Below the pieces are notes generated by a model, which saw nothing but the letters and a program-made list of their open reading frames with translations, did no database searches and had not been told where the DNA came from. The position numbers and the translations under genes were made by a program. A stretch of 64,000 nt of DNA from Portibacter marinus (GTDB taxonomy: Bacteria > Bacteroidota > Bacteroidia > Chitinophagales > Saprospiraceae), in the NCBI RefSeq assembly GCF_021533195.1, contig NZ_JAJNKB010000012.1, positions 21,942 to 85,941 on the forward strand. Reading direction: 5' to 3'. This document shows, in pieces, positions 46,469-55,381 of the stretch. Numbering within the stretch: position 1 is the first letter of the stretch; each line of letters opens with the position of its first letter.

Positions 46469-47899
46469 ATGAAAGTGAAAGTTTTTCCATACTTGATTTT
46501 GTTGACTTTGGTTTGCGGTGCGCTGCAGACTAAAGGTCAACAAAAATCGATGGAACTTCAAAAACCAAATCTGATATTGATCATAGCAGATGATTTGGGG
46601 TACGCTGATGTGGGATTCAATGGTTCTACCGAAATTCCCACACCTTATATTGACAGAATTGCCAACGAGGGTGTTAAGTTTACCAATGGCTATGTCAGTT
46701 ATCCCGTTTGTGGGCCCAGTCGAGCAGGCATTATTACAGGCAGATATCAGGATCGATTTGGCTTCAGTAGGAATCCATTGTTTACGCCCAATGATTCCTT
46801 GAGTGGTCTCCCGTTGGCAGAAGAAACGCTAGCTGATGTGCTGGCCAAAGCTGACTATAAATGTGTGGCTTTGGGAAAATGGCATCTTGGTGCACATTAT
46901 TCCCAGCATCCCAATCAACGCGGATTTTCTGATTTCTATGGTTTTTTAAGTGGGGGCCATCATTACTTTCCGGAGAAATGGACTTTGAAAGATGAGTTTG
47001 AGGCCAAAACACAATTTGATGGATATAAAACCAAGCTACTGAGAAATCAAGAGAGGATTGAGGAAACGGAGTATCTCACTGATGCGATTTCCAGAGAGGC
47101 CATCTCATATATAGATAAGTACAAGGAAGAACCTTTCTTTTTATATGTTGCTTACAATGCTCCACATACGCCAATGCAAGCGACTGAGATGTATTTGCAA
47201 AGATTTAGTCATATCGAGGATGAAAAAAGAAGGACCTACGCGGCAATGGTCAGTGCTGTGGATGATGGTGTGGGAGGTATTCTAGAAAAGTTGAAGGAAC
47301 TTGAACTTGAAGAAGAGACTATTGTTTGTTTTATTTCCGATAATGGAGGACCACTGAAGATAAATGCTTCACTCAACACACCTTTAAGGGGAAAGAAAGG
47401 AGACGTTTTTGAAGGAGGATTAAGAGTGCCATTTGCCATGAAGTGGAAGGGCGTTATTCCTCCAGGCTTGACATTTGAAGAGCCTGTTATTTCATTGGAT
47501 ATTTTTGCAACGATGGTTGGACAGATCGCCCCTGACATTGACACGAAAAATGAGATAGACGGAGTAGATCTGATTCCATATATTTCCGGTGACACTGACC
47601 ACCCACCGCATCCTTTCCTCTATTGGCGAAAATATGATCAAAAGCATTACGCCATGCGATCCGGAGAAAATAAACTCATCGATATGGATGGAAACAGGAT
47701 GTATTATAATGTTGAAAAAGACATCGATGAGTCTGAAAATACCATTGACCGCAATAAAAAGACCTACGAAGAGGAATGGACAAAGTTTAATGAATGGTAT
47801 CATTCATTGCAAGATCCAGTTTTCCTGGGTTTAAGACAAAATGATCAATATGAAGCTAATCATCCCGATCGATTTAAAAGACCTGAAACTAAGAAATGA
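46469..47899 (+). CDS. S1 family sulfatase, exported
   Basis: The 476-residue sulfatase has a signal peptide and the metal-binding start NLILIIADDLGYADVG. The formylglycine site is CGPSR with Cys81 (VCGPSRAGIITGRY), the type that is converted to formylglycine by a maturase encoded elsewhere. LGKWHLG follows. It removes sulfate esters from a polysaccharide, probably in the periplasm. It lies between SusD and a second sulfatase, with 3 and -4 base spacing, so the cluster handles a sulfated glycan. The subfamily and sulfate position cannot be read from the sequence. Confidence 0.93.
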   Translation: MKVKVFPYLILLTLVCGALQTKGQQKSMELQKPNLILIIADDLGYADVGFNGSTEIPTPYIDRIANEGVKFTNGYVSYPVCGPSRAGIITGRYQDRFGFSRNPLFTPNDSLSGLPLAEETLADVLAKADYKCVALGKWHLGAHYSQHPNQRGFSDFYGFLSGGHHYFPEKWTLKDEFEAKTQFDGYKTKLLRNQERIEETEYLTDAISREAISYIDKYKEEPFFLYVAYNAPHTPMQATEMYLQRFSHIEDEKRRTYAAMVSAVDDGVGGILEKLKELELEEETIVCFISDNGGPLKINASLNTPLRGKKGDVFEGGLRVPFAMKWKGVIPPGLTFEEPVISLDIFATMVGQIAPDIDTKNEIDGVDLIPYISGDTDHPPHPFLYWRKYDQKHYAMRSGENKLIDMDGNRMYYNVEKDIDESENTIDRNKKTYEEEWTKFNEWYHSLQDPVFLGLRQNDQYEANHPDRFKRPETKK

Positions 47900-49446
47900 T
47901 GAAACTTATACTAATTCCTACTATTCTTGCGATTTTTGTGCTGATGTCATGTGGTACGCAGCCTCCTGTGGAAGATGCGACTGAAGGTGACTTACCCAAT
48001 ATCGTCATAATTTACCTGGATGACCTGGGTTATGGTGATGTAGGAGCTTACGGAGCAACAGAATTGAAGACCCCCCATATGGACAGATTGGCCAATAATG
48101 GAATCAGGCTAACCAATGGATATGCTTCTTCTGCAACATGTTCTCCTAGCAGATTTTCATTATTGACAGGAGTTTATCCTTGGAGAAATCAAAATGCAAG
48201 AATACTTTCCGGAACTGCACCTTTACTGATCGATACTTCACAAACGACCCTACCTAAAATGTTAAAAACTGCTGGTTATGATACAGGAATTGTAGGCAAA
48301 TGGCATCTTGGATTAGGAAACGGAAATGTCAATTGGAATGAGCACATTTCACCAGGCCCCAATGAGGTAGGCTTTGATTATTCATATATAATGGCTGCCA
48401 CTCAGGACAGGGTTCCAACCGTTTATATTGAAAATGGAAATGTTGTTAGACGGGATAAAAATGATCCCATTGAAGTCAGCTATGAGGAAAATTTTCCAGG
48501 TGAACCAACAGGGAAGGACGAGGATGCGGATCTGAAAATGATGTGGCATCATGGACACCATAATAGCATCGTCAATCAAATCCCCAGAATAGGGTTTATG
48601 AAAGGTGGAGAAGATGCCAAGTGGGTCGATGAAAATATGGCAGATACCTTTTTAATAAGGGCACAAAATTATGTCAGAACGAAGAGAGAGGCACCTTTCT
48701 TCCTGTACTACGCGCTTCAGCAGCCACATGTGCCTCGCACACCCCATCCAAGATTCGTTGGACAGTCCGGTATGGGTCCGCGAGGTGATGTCATCGTTGA
48801 AGCCGACTGGTGTATTGGTGAATTTCTCAAAACTTTAGAAGAAGAGGGATTGCTGGAAAATACACTCATTATTTTGTCCAGTGATAACGGGCCTGTTTTA
48901 AATGATGGCTACTACGACGATGCCGTTGAAAAATTGGGTAATCATACTCCCGCAGGAGCTTTGAGGGGAGGAAAATACAGTCTTTTCGAAGCGGGTACCA
49001 GGGTTCCGTTTATTATTTATCATGAAGGTCAATTGGAAGCTAAAGTTTCTGATGCACTTGTTTCGCAGGTCGATCTGTATTCCAGCCTGGCTGCACTTGT
49101 CGGGAAAGAAATGAACACAGAGGACAGCCAGAATTTATTGGATGTACTTTATGGGCGTTCAGAAAAGGGAAGAGACCAATTGGTCATGCAGGCCACTTCC
49201 AGAACCGCATTTCGCAAAGGGAAATTTGTCATGATTCCGCCACATCGGGGCCCTGCGGTAAACAAATCGGTCAATATTGAACTAGGTAATGCAGTTGAAT
49301 ACCAATTATACAACCTGGAAGAAGATATCGGCCAGGCTGTTAATTTAGCGTCTACGAAGCCGGAGAAGTTAAAGGAAATGCTCGAAGCTTATAAAGAGGT
49401 GGTGAAGGGAGCGAATTTGCAAGAGCATGAATTAATTCTGAAGTAA
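47896..49446 (+). CDS. S1 family sulfatase, lipoprotein
   Basis: A second sulfatase of 516 residues with a lipoprotein signal ending Met-Ser-Cys19. It has the metal motif LDDLGYGDVG, the formylglycine site CSPSR (Cys82, in ATCSPSRFSLLTGVYPW) and GKWHLG. It differs from its neighbour in being lipid-anchored and in a longer middle part (HHGHHNSIVNQIPRIGFM), so it probably attacks another sulfate position. It overlaps the first sulfatase by 4 bases. Confidence 0.93.
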   Translation: MMKLILIPTILAIFVLMSCGTQPPVEDATEGDLPNIVIIYLDDLGYGDVGAYGATELKTPHMDRLANNGIRLTNGYASSATCSPSRFSLLTGVYPWRNQNARILSGTAPLLIDTSQTTLPKMLKTAGYDTGIVGKWHLGLGNGNVNWNEHISPGPNEVGFDYSYIMAATQDRVPTVYIENGNVVRRDKNDPIEVSYEENFPGEPTGKDEDADLKMMWHHGHHNSIVNQIPRIGFMKGGEDAKWVDENMADTFLIRAQNYVRTKREAPFFLYYALQQPHVPRTPHPRFVGQSGMGPRGDVIVEADWCIGEFLKTLEEEGLLENTLIILSSDNGPVLNDGYYDDAVEKLGNHTPAGALRGGKYSLFEAGTRVPFIIYHEGQLEAKVSDALVSQVDLYSSLAALVGKEMNTEDSQNLLDVLYGRSEKGRDQLVMQATSRTAFRKGKFVMIPPHRGPAVNKSVNIELGNAVEYQLYNLEEDIGQAVNLASTKPEKLKEMLEAYKEVVKGANLQEHELILK

Positions 49447-51087
49447 ATGAGAATTTACCTGGTCTGTATTTTCTTAGGCATTGCTTTCCATTTATCCGGT
49501 AAGAACATCTACATCGATGGCCTGAAGGGCTCGAATAATAACGATGGCAGGAACATAAATTCTGCCTACCTCAATCTAAGTGCTTTAGATGATATTAAAT
49601 GGGAAGCTGGAGATAGCCTTTTACTGGCAGGAGGTCACCGTTACAAAGGAATGATAGACTTAGAGGGAGTGATCTCTTCAGAGGACCAATGGATGGTTAT
49701 CACCAGTTATGGTCAGGATATGGCGATCATTGATGGGAGCGGATACGAAGCGGCCATTCGCATCAAAAATTCAAGATCAATTAAGATATATAATGTTAAA
49801 GTAACTGCCAATGGTGGTAGGGTGGTAATTCCATCTCATGGGATTCAACCCATGCGTTGTGGAATTCTATTTCTCGCCAATAAAGCCGGGGATTTTGGAA
49901 ATCTGGTCATAGACAAGGTAGATGTTTTTGATATATTTTACGGAAGTCAGGAGGTTAGGAGAAGTGAAGATGAAGTCCGAACAGCCAACGGAACACAACC
50001 ATATGGATGGGGAATTAGAATCATCAATAGCCACAATGATGCAATGGTTAGTGATGTCAATATCGTAGCTTGCAAGATAAATAATACGGGTCACACCGGA
50101 TTAAAATTGACTTCGTCAGTAGATTGGTCAAGTCATCGTATTCATACCGTTAACATCACGGATTGTGAGGTAAGACATACCGGTGGTCCGGGAATCCAGA
50201 TGAGTGGTGTACGGGATGTGATGGTTTCAGGAAATACAGTGGATCATTCAGGAAGTACTTCTGATACAAGAAAGTGGGGTAGGGGAAGCGGATTATGGAC
50301 CTGGGGTTCAAAGAATATCCAGATACAAAAAAATAGGTTTACGAATGCCAATGGACCTGCCGATTCTGCGGGTGTTCACATTGACTTTAATTGTAGCAAT
50401 GTCGTCATACAATATAACCTGAGCATGAACAATGCAGGAGGGTTTTGCGAGATTTTGGGCAATAACTACAATTGCTGCTATAGATACAATATAAGTGTCA
50501 ATGATGGTCATAGAATCAAAGGAGAAAGCGGAGCGTTTCAGGAAGGTAAAATCTTCTGGTTGAGCGGATATAGCGGTAAAGGAAAGAAGCGAAACGGTCC
50601 ATTTAACAGTTATTTTTACAATAATACCATTATCGTACAAAAGGGTATACAGGCTAATATCGCGGTGGCCAATACCAGTGAAGGTGTGCTGATTGCCAAT
50701 AACATATTTCACATCGAAGGCGAGAGCAGTGTGGTCTTAGGTGATCAATATCAACCAGAGCAACAAGGAGATAGCCTTCAGCAGATTCCCAGAGTAATCT
50801 TCTCGCATAATCTGTTTTTGCGTAAGGAAGGTTGGCCAGAAAATGTCATTATTCAACCCAAGCACTCTTTTTTTGGAGATGCAGAATACAATAAAGTTGG
50901 CAAGAACTTGCTTGGCTTGGAACATCTTATGCCCCAAAATCATGCGATTGTCAAAGATAAAGGTATCATCATTCAGAAAATTCCATTTGATGAGATTGGT
51001 TTAGAAATCGGTCTGGATGTTGAACGAGATATATTGGGAAACAAAGTGGTGGGATTGCCGGATCTGGGAGCGATAGAGGTCAAGTAA
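49447..51087 (+). CDS. Secreted right-handed beta-helix protein, candidate polysaccharide lyase or hydrolase
   Basis: The 546-residue protein begins with a signal peptide (MRIYLVCIFLGIAFHLSG). From residue 20 it shows the opening strand of pectate-lyase-like helices (NIYIDGLKGSNNNDGRNINSAYLNLSAL), then repeated coils such as SIKIYNVKVTAN, HTVNITDCEVRHTGGPGIQMSGV, VMVSGNTVDHSGST and IQIQKNRFTN. This fold is used by PL6 and GH28/GH82-type enzymes on acidic or sulfated glycans, but no catalytic motif is evident. ATG follows the sulfatase stop directly, so it belongs to the locus and is the most likely backbone-cleaving enzyme. Confidence 0.78.
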   Translation: MRIYLVCIFLGIAFHLSGKNIYIDGLKGSNNNDGRNINSAYLNLSALDDIKWEAGDSLLLAGGHRYKGMIDLEGVISSEDQWMVITSYGQDMAIIDGSGYEAAIRIKNSRSIKIYNVKVTANGGRVVIPSHGIQPMRCGILFLANKAGDFGNLVIDKVDVFDIFYGSQEVRRSEDEVRTANGTQPYGWGIRIINSHNDAMVSDVNIVACKINNTGHTGLKLTSSVDWSSHRIHTVNITDCEVRHTGGPGIQMSGVRDVMVSGNTVDHSGSTSDTRKWGRGSGLWTWGSKNIQIQKNRFTNANGPADSAGVHIDFNCSNVVIQYNLSMNNAGGFCEILGNNYNCCYRYNISVNDGHRIKGESGAFQEGKIFWLSGYSGKGKKRNGPFNSYFYNNTIIVQKGIQANIAVANTSEGVLIANNIFHIEGESSVVLGDQYQPEQQGDSLQQIPRVIFSHNLFLRKEGWPENVIIQPKHSFFGDAEYNKVGKNLLGLEHLMPQNHAIVKDKGIIIQKIPFDEIGLEIGLDVERDILGNKVVGLPDLGAIEVK

Positions 51088-51376
51088 AATGAAATCCTAT
51101 AAGGTTGTAGTAATGAAATAATAAAAAACAAAATCCAAGTGAAATAATGATTAAGGCTGTCACGGCTTTTGAAGCTATTGAAAAATGAGCGTTGTAAACA
51201 TCCTTTATACCAAAATAAATTGAGAATGGATACAAAAGGACAGACAAAAGCGGAAACATGAAAAGGATTTTTAAGGTTAGAGTTGGACCATATTCTAATT
51301 TTATATCGTTTGATGATATGGCGAACAAGACAGTGAATAGTATCAATAGAAGATTATTGAGGTTCAACAATGCCAT
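51080..51376 (-). CDS. Membrane segment, likely the detached C-terminus of the serine hydrolase
   Basis: The 98-residue product has three hydrophobic helices (LLLILFTVLFAIS, LTLKILFMFPLLSVLLYPFSIYF, AVTALIIISLGFCFLLFHYY). It is in the same reading frame as the serine hydrolase upstream (51392-52948), whose TGA stop at 51392-51394 lies only 15 bases ahead of this ATG. The hydrolase ends with one membrane helix and many relatives have several, so the two parts were probably one protein cut by a nonsense codon. It might be translated separately. The 3' end overlaps the convergent beta-helix gene by 8 bases. Confidence 0.5.
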   Translation of the reverse strand: MALLNLNNLLLILFTVLFAISSNDIKLEYGPTLTLKILFMFPLLSVLLYPFSIYFGIKDVYNAHFSIASKAVTALIIISLGFCFLLFHYYNLIGFHFT

Positions 51377-51391
51377 TGACTTCGATGGTTG

Positions 51392-52948
51392 TCAGTTTTT
51401 TTCTCTTCTTAATTTGAGCAATAGAAATCGGGTTAGAGAAAAAAGCATAAAAATGATTGCTAAAATGAAGTAAGTTAAAAAAAGATGTCGATGAATATTT
51501 GGGTCTTCCCAGGCTTTGATTTTTCTATATGTTGATCGACCGAAAGAAAAATAACCAATTTTCTCCTGATCATTTCGCAGGAAAATCAGTTCTGTATCTT
51601 TGTTTTTTTCTTTAAGAATTAACGGATCTTGCGCTGGAATAAAAATTCTCTCGTTTAGATATAACATGGAATCTGCTTCAACCCGAACGCTGATTTTTCT
51701 ATTCCCTAAGAGGAAACCTAATCTTTCAAATGTAGTATGACTATCATTCATATATAGATAATCACCGGCAACATCATTTGGAATTTTTAAACTGATCTTA
51801 TTTGGCGAACTTGGCGTTGATTCCTCGTTTAGTATATGGAATATTTCATTTTCAATTTCGACCTTGACATCATATCCCATTGGATTATTAAAGCACATGA
51901 AAATTCCCAGACGAGATTCAGGAAAGATAATTATGCTGCTTTCAATACCTGTATCATCCCCATAATGATATAAGATTTTCTGATTATCAATCATTTTGAT
52001 CCTCCAACCCAATCCTTGTTGATAGGTAAGACCTGGATGATAGGTAAAATGTGTAGAGAAAGCATTAGCAATCGTTTCCTGGCTAAGGAGGTTGATGCCA
52101 TTGAATTTTCCATTGTTTAAGTAAAGTTTTAGAAAATTCACCATATCTGCACCAGTAGTTTTAAAGCCAGCAGCACCCATCAAATTCGAATAAGACTCAT
52201 CTGCTACCTGACTGTAAATCTCGTTTTGATCGTTTTCTCTTAATCGATACCGTCTCATTTCTGGTAGCGTATTTATATTTTCGCTAAAGCCGGAATATTC
52301 CATTTTTAATGGCACCAGTAAATTCTCTTTGATATATTGTGAGAAATCCTGACCACTTACTTCTTCAATCAGAAAAGCGGTCAGTACAAAGGCATAGTTA
52401 CTATAGTTGAAAAATCGACCAGGTGTCCAAATAACCTGAGGAAAATATTTCTCTATATATTCTGCCAACTCCGGAATGGCTTCAATACTTTTAGATTCCA
52501 TATAGCCCGATCTGTCGTCGATTCCCGAAGTATGCGTTAATAAATGCCGGACCAGTAAATCTTCTCCATATTTATTTCTAATTAAATTTTCACCAATATA
52601 AAACTCAACTGGTTTATCAAGCTCAAGTTTTCCAAGTTCCACGAGTGATAAAAGTGCAGTGGTGGTAATCAACTTTGAAACAGATGCAATTTCTAGTTCG
52701 GTACTATCTGCTGAAAATTTTACCTGCGATTCAAGGTCAGCAAGTCCGTATCCTTTTTGCAAGTAGGTGGAATCTTTACTTACTATACAGATCACTCCAC
52801 CAGTCAAATATTCTCTTGCACTTAAATATTCCTTTACTATTGAGTCGATAGCTGAAATAATACGCTCCTCAACGACCTGTGCTTTTGCATTGTTTGCAAA
52901 TAGTATAAGATAGAAAAAGGCTAATATATACCTCATCATATTATTCAT
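51392..52948 (-). CDS. Class C beta-lactamase-like serine hydrolase, membrane-anchored
   Basis: The protein has about 518 residues, with a signal peptide (MNNMMRYILAFFYLILFANNAKA) and a serine hydrolase domain. The active-site motifs are SVSK (SxxK, in EIASVSKLITT), LTHTSG and FNYSNYAF (YxN). A linker and one membrane helix near the end (LTYFILAIIFMLFSLTRFLLL) complete it. Class C-like enzymes act on peptides, peptidoglycan stems or esters. I chose ATG 52946-52948, which overlaps the GntR gene by 8 bases; ATG 52939 or 52936 are also possible. A TGA at 51392 cuts off a further membrane segment (see 51080-51376). GntR is upstream in the same operon. Confidence 0.82.
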   Translation of the reverse strand: MNNMMRYILAFFYLILFANNAKAQVVEERIISAIDSIVKEYLSAREYLTGGVICIVSKDSTYLQKGYGLADLESQVKFSADSTELEIASVSKLITTTALLSLVELGKLELDKPVEFYIGENLIRNKYGEDLLVRHLLTHTSGIDDRSGYMESKSIEAIPELAEYIEKYFPQVIWTPGRFFNYSNYAFVLTAFLIEEVSGQDFSQYIKENLLVPLKMEYSGFSENINTLPEMRRYRLRENDQNEIYSQVADESYSNLMGAAGFKTTGADMVNFLKLYLNNGKFNGINLLSQETIANAFSTHFTYHPGLTYQQGLGWRIKMIDNQKILYHYGDDTGIESSIIIFPESRLGIFMCFNNPMGYDVKVEIENEIFHILNEESTPSSPNKISLKIPNDVAGDYLYMNDSHTTFERLGFLLGNRKISVRVEADSMLYLNERIFIPAQDPLILKEKNKDTELIFLRNDQEKIGYFSFGRSTYRKIKAWEDPNIHRHLFLTYFILAIIFMLFSLTRFLLLKLRREKN

Positions 52949-53585
52949 TGTAAGATTTTGGCACCGCCGAACATTTTTCAATAAATTCATAACTTAGATC
53001 CCAGTGATCTACAATGGCCTTTTTTACTTCACTAAAGTTTTTGTTTTCTATCAGATCAATAATTTTGTCGTGTGTTTCATTGGTTTTTTCAATGAATTCA
53101 CTTTTCATGTACTCTAATTCATTGATGAATACAGTAGTCTTAAGACTCTTTAAAACTTTTTTCAATGTGGTGTTAGAATAGCTTTTGATTAGTAACTCGT
53201 GGAATTGAAGGTCTTTTTGCTGTCTTTTTAAGGGATTGATTTCGGTTTGGATTTCAAGGTGAATCCTTTTAAGATTAGCAATTTGCTTGGGAGACCATTC
53301 CGAGTTAGTTACAGCCATCGCTTCAATCAAACCTATGGTATGGTAGATATCTTTTGCGTGGCCTGGATCTATTCTCTTGATATAAAACCCCTGATTAATT
53401 TTATATTCCACTATACCTGATTGCTCTAATTGTGAGATTGCTTCGCGTATTGGTGTTGCACTAACATCTAAGTCTTTGGCGAGACCGGCAAGTGAAATTT
53501 TTTCACCAATAGCCAGCGTTCCTGACGTTACCCGGGAGATTAATAAGTCCTTGACCTGCTGTCGCAGTGAAATTTTATGGAGCAT
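52941..53585 (-). CDS. GntR family transcriptional regulator (FCD-type)
   Basis: The 214-residue protein has an N-terminal GntR winged helix (QVKDLLISRVTSGTLAIGEKISLAGLAKDLDVSATPIREAISQLEQSGIVEYKINQGFYIKRI). An all-helical C-terminal FCD-like ligand domain follows (DIYHTIGLIEAMAV ... LIENKNFSEVKKAIVDHWDLSYEFI) with the His/Asp metal or ligand residues of the family. It probably represses its own operon; a palindrome sits just upstream at 53609. The serine hydrolase gene overlaps its 3' end. Confidence 0.92.
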   Translation of the reverse strand: MLHKISLRQQVKDLLISRVTSGTLAIGEKISLAGLAKDLDVSATPIREAISQLEQSGIVEYKINQGFYIKRIDPGHAKDIYHTIGLIEAMAVTNSEWSPKQIANLKRIHLEIQTEINPLKRQQKDLQFHELLIKSYSNTTLKKVLKSLKTTVFINELEYMKSEFIEKTNETHDKIIDLIENKNFSEVKKAIVDHWDLSYEFIEKCSAVPKSYNE

Positions 53586-53608
53586 TATATCAATAATATA
53601 AATCGTAT

Positions 53609-53620
53609 ATCATATATGAT
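53609..53620. promoter_or_regulatory. Palindrome upstream of the GntR gene, candidate operator
   Basis: ATCATATATGAT is a perfect 12-base palindrome within a longer AT-rich imperfect repeat, 24 bases upstream of the GntR start. GntR proteins bind short palindromes near their own promoters, so this is a plausible autoregulatory site. The AT-rich setting makes chance palindromes more likely. Confidence 0.35.
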
Positions 53621-53696
53621 TATAAAAGTATGAAATATATTTGATATGTCAAATAAAAAATCGAAAAGTCTAAAAATGCAGGATGCTTTTATGTAT

Positions 53697-54845
53697 TTAT
53701 TCCCTAATTCTTATATCTACGTGAAAGAAATCCTTAGTTCCTTTACGTTTTGTCCACAATGCATCACCAGCCTCTGTATCATCTTTTAAGTAAGCTTCGT
53801 AAAAGTTTTTAACAGTTTCAAATAGAAAGTAGTGTTGATGATTGAATGGCTCGTCCAATTGATCCAGGATTAATAAATTTCCGGTAAGGTAAGCGTGGCC
53901 AAAATCTTTAAGGATAAAGTAAAATCGATTAGCCTGACTCAATGAATCGAATAGAGATGTGTTGATATGCAATGCTTCATTTTCTGGCTTTTCATGTTGA
54001 TGAAATTCTAGCCTCGGGATATCAATGTTCTTAACATCATAGTATACAGAATTTTTCAATTGTTCAAATCCGTTATTCTTCCCTTCCCAACCATCCAGAG
54101 AAACCATCGCATCTGCTACCTGGTTTTTCATTTGGTATAGTAATGTTGGAATACCATCACCATTTAGTCCCAGCAGACCTATCCTCTCCGGATCAGCCAT
54201 CTGAAACTCACTAAGCATGCCTTTCACTATTTCGATCGTTCTTATTCGTCTGTTGATCGCTTGTTGAGGGCTATTTCTATACAGCTGATTGTATGAAGAA
54301 AGAGGGCCGGTAGATATGACAAAGTATCCGTGACTTGCAAGGTATTCGCACAATGTACTCATTTTCCAAGATCCTCCATCATGCCCAGCGATGACAACAG
54401 GAAATCGATTTTCTGCACCCACGGCATTATGCATAGCAGCTGTAGGTGATGAACTTATGGATTCCATTTCACTTTGAGACAAATCGATTCCTGCACCGAA
54501 CTTTGCATAATTGTAGAATATCTCCATGGCTGTAGCTTTCTCTTCCTCTTTCAGTTCTTCAAAATCATTTTTTTGTAGCGTTTTTAAAAAATAGTGTTTA
54601 AAGGGTAAGGCTTTCTGAGCATTCCAGGCTTCGTTGCTAGGGTACCAAATTGATATCTGAATAGGTAAAAATTGACTTACCTTTTGAGTGATAATTGACC
54701 TGCTATGATCCCAATAATCAATGGTTTTAAAACCAACCTGATGATTTCCTGGTTTCAATTCTTTCCAACCAGGATAAACTTTCTGACTGTTCATGGAAGG
54801 GAAAAGCGTAAGCATACTGACTGCTATGAGCACTATTCTAATCAT
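53697..54845 (-). CDS. Secreted alpha/beta hydrolase-fold protein lacking the nucleophile serine
   Basis: The 382-residue protein has a signal peptide and an alpha/beta hydrolase pattern like the dienelactone or PAF-acetylhydrolase groups: HDGGSWKMSTLCEYLASHGYFVIST, then PERIGLLGLNGDGIPTLLYQ and VSLDGWEG. The nucleophile elbow, normally GHSxGG, reads GLNGDG at residues 226-231, with Asn228 in place of Ser. The His region FGHAYLTG is present. Catalysis by the usual serine route is therefore unlikely. It may be a binding protein or a degenerating enzyme. It is a single gene with a 536-base spacer upstream. Confidence 0.75.
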   Translation of the reverse strand: MIRIVLIAVSMLTLFPSMNSQKVYPGWKELKPGNHQVGFKTIDYWDHSRSIITQKVSQFLPIQISIWYPSNEAWNAQKALPFKHYFLKTLQKNDFEELKEEEKATAMEIFYNYAKFGAGIDLSQSEMESISSSPTAAMHNAVGAENRFPVVIAGHDGGSWKMSTLCEYLASHGYFVISTGPLSSYNQLYRNSPQQAINRRIRTIEIVKGMLSEFQMADPERIGLLGLNGDGIPTLLYQMKNQVADAMVSLDGWEGKNNGFEQLKNSVYYDVKNIDIPRLEFHQHEKPENEALHINTSLFDSLSQANRFYFILKDFGHAYLTGNLLILDQLDEPFNHQHYFLFETVKNFYEAYLKDDTEAGDALWTKRKGTKDFFHVDIRIRE

Positions 54846-54891
54846 ATTTAATATTAATTAAACTTTTTTAGTTACACTTCTATAACTGTGC

Positions 54892-55085
54892 TTATTCACT
54901 TAAGTGTTCTTCACTAGGATACTGAAAATTCTGCGTGTATCTTTTCACACTCAATGCATTTTCTTTTAAGAATAAAAAAACCTCCTTCATTACTCCTCCT
55001 TGGTGATCAAAATAGCATTGTATTTATTTTGAATATTGATGATGATAGAATGCCATCTCAGAGACTTTGTAAAAACTGTTTTCAT
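54892..55085 (-). other. Two tiny overlapping reading frames or a frameshifted gene remnant
   Basis: On the minus strand ATG 55085 opens a 31-codon frame (MKTVFTKSLRWHSIIINIQN...) ending at 54990. The next ATG, at 54990, shares the A of the stop codon (TAATG) and opens a 32-codon frame (MKEVFLFLKENALSVKRYTQ...) ending at 54892. AAGGAGGAG lies 2 bases ahead of the second ATG, an unusually strong ribosome site for Bacteroidota. Both peptides look protein-like in composition. Either two coupled small genes or one decayed gene. No family was recognised. Confidence 0.3.
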
Positions 55086-55133
55086 ATCGTATGAAACTTA
55101 TCAAACAAAAATGAAATAGTCATCATCAATATT
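55032..55133. repeat. Long inverted repeat with nested hairpin
   Basis: AATATTGATGATGA at 55032-55045 is perfectly inverted as TCATCATCAATATT at 55120-55133. Between them TTTCATA-TCG-TATGAAA (55080-55096) forms a second hairpin. Together they could fold into a cruciform or a structured RNA of about 100 bases, or be the remains of a small terminal-inverted-repeat element; no clear target duplication flanks it. Confidence 0.4.
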
Positions 55134-55314
55134 GCTATTTAGAATGGAGTATATGTAAAGATTTATTAATTTTTATCCATGATGTACTTGAAAACAACCG
55201 AATGTTACGGAGCGGGAAAGGCGTATTTCGAAAATTTTATTTGCTGAATCCATTATTTTGTTTTACTTTAATAGCATTAACACCTCAATTTCTTGTAACC
55301 CTTTTATTGCTTTT

Positions 55315-55328
55315 AAGACTGCAGTCTT
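55315..55328. promoter_or_regulatory. Palindrome upstream of the multicopper oxidase gene
   Basis: AAGACTGCAGTCTT is a perfect 14-base palindrome, 54 bases upstream of the ATG at 55382, in the position of an operator. No regulator can be named. Confidence 0.35.
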
Positions 55329-55381
55329 GACATAGGTTCATATGCAGCCTTTCTGAAAGTAATGGAATAAAAAATCACAGC

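Larger units (their letters stand above)
54846..55381. other. 536-base spacer between the hydrolase-like gene and multicopper oxidase
   Basis: This AT-rich spacer holds the divergent promoters of both neighbours, the two tiny minus-strand frames (54892-55085), a 14-base inverted repeat (55032/55120) and a 14-base palindrome (55315). No RNA gene or longer coding region is visible. Confidence 0.6.
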
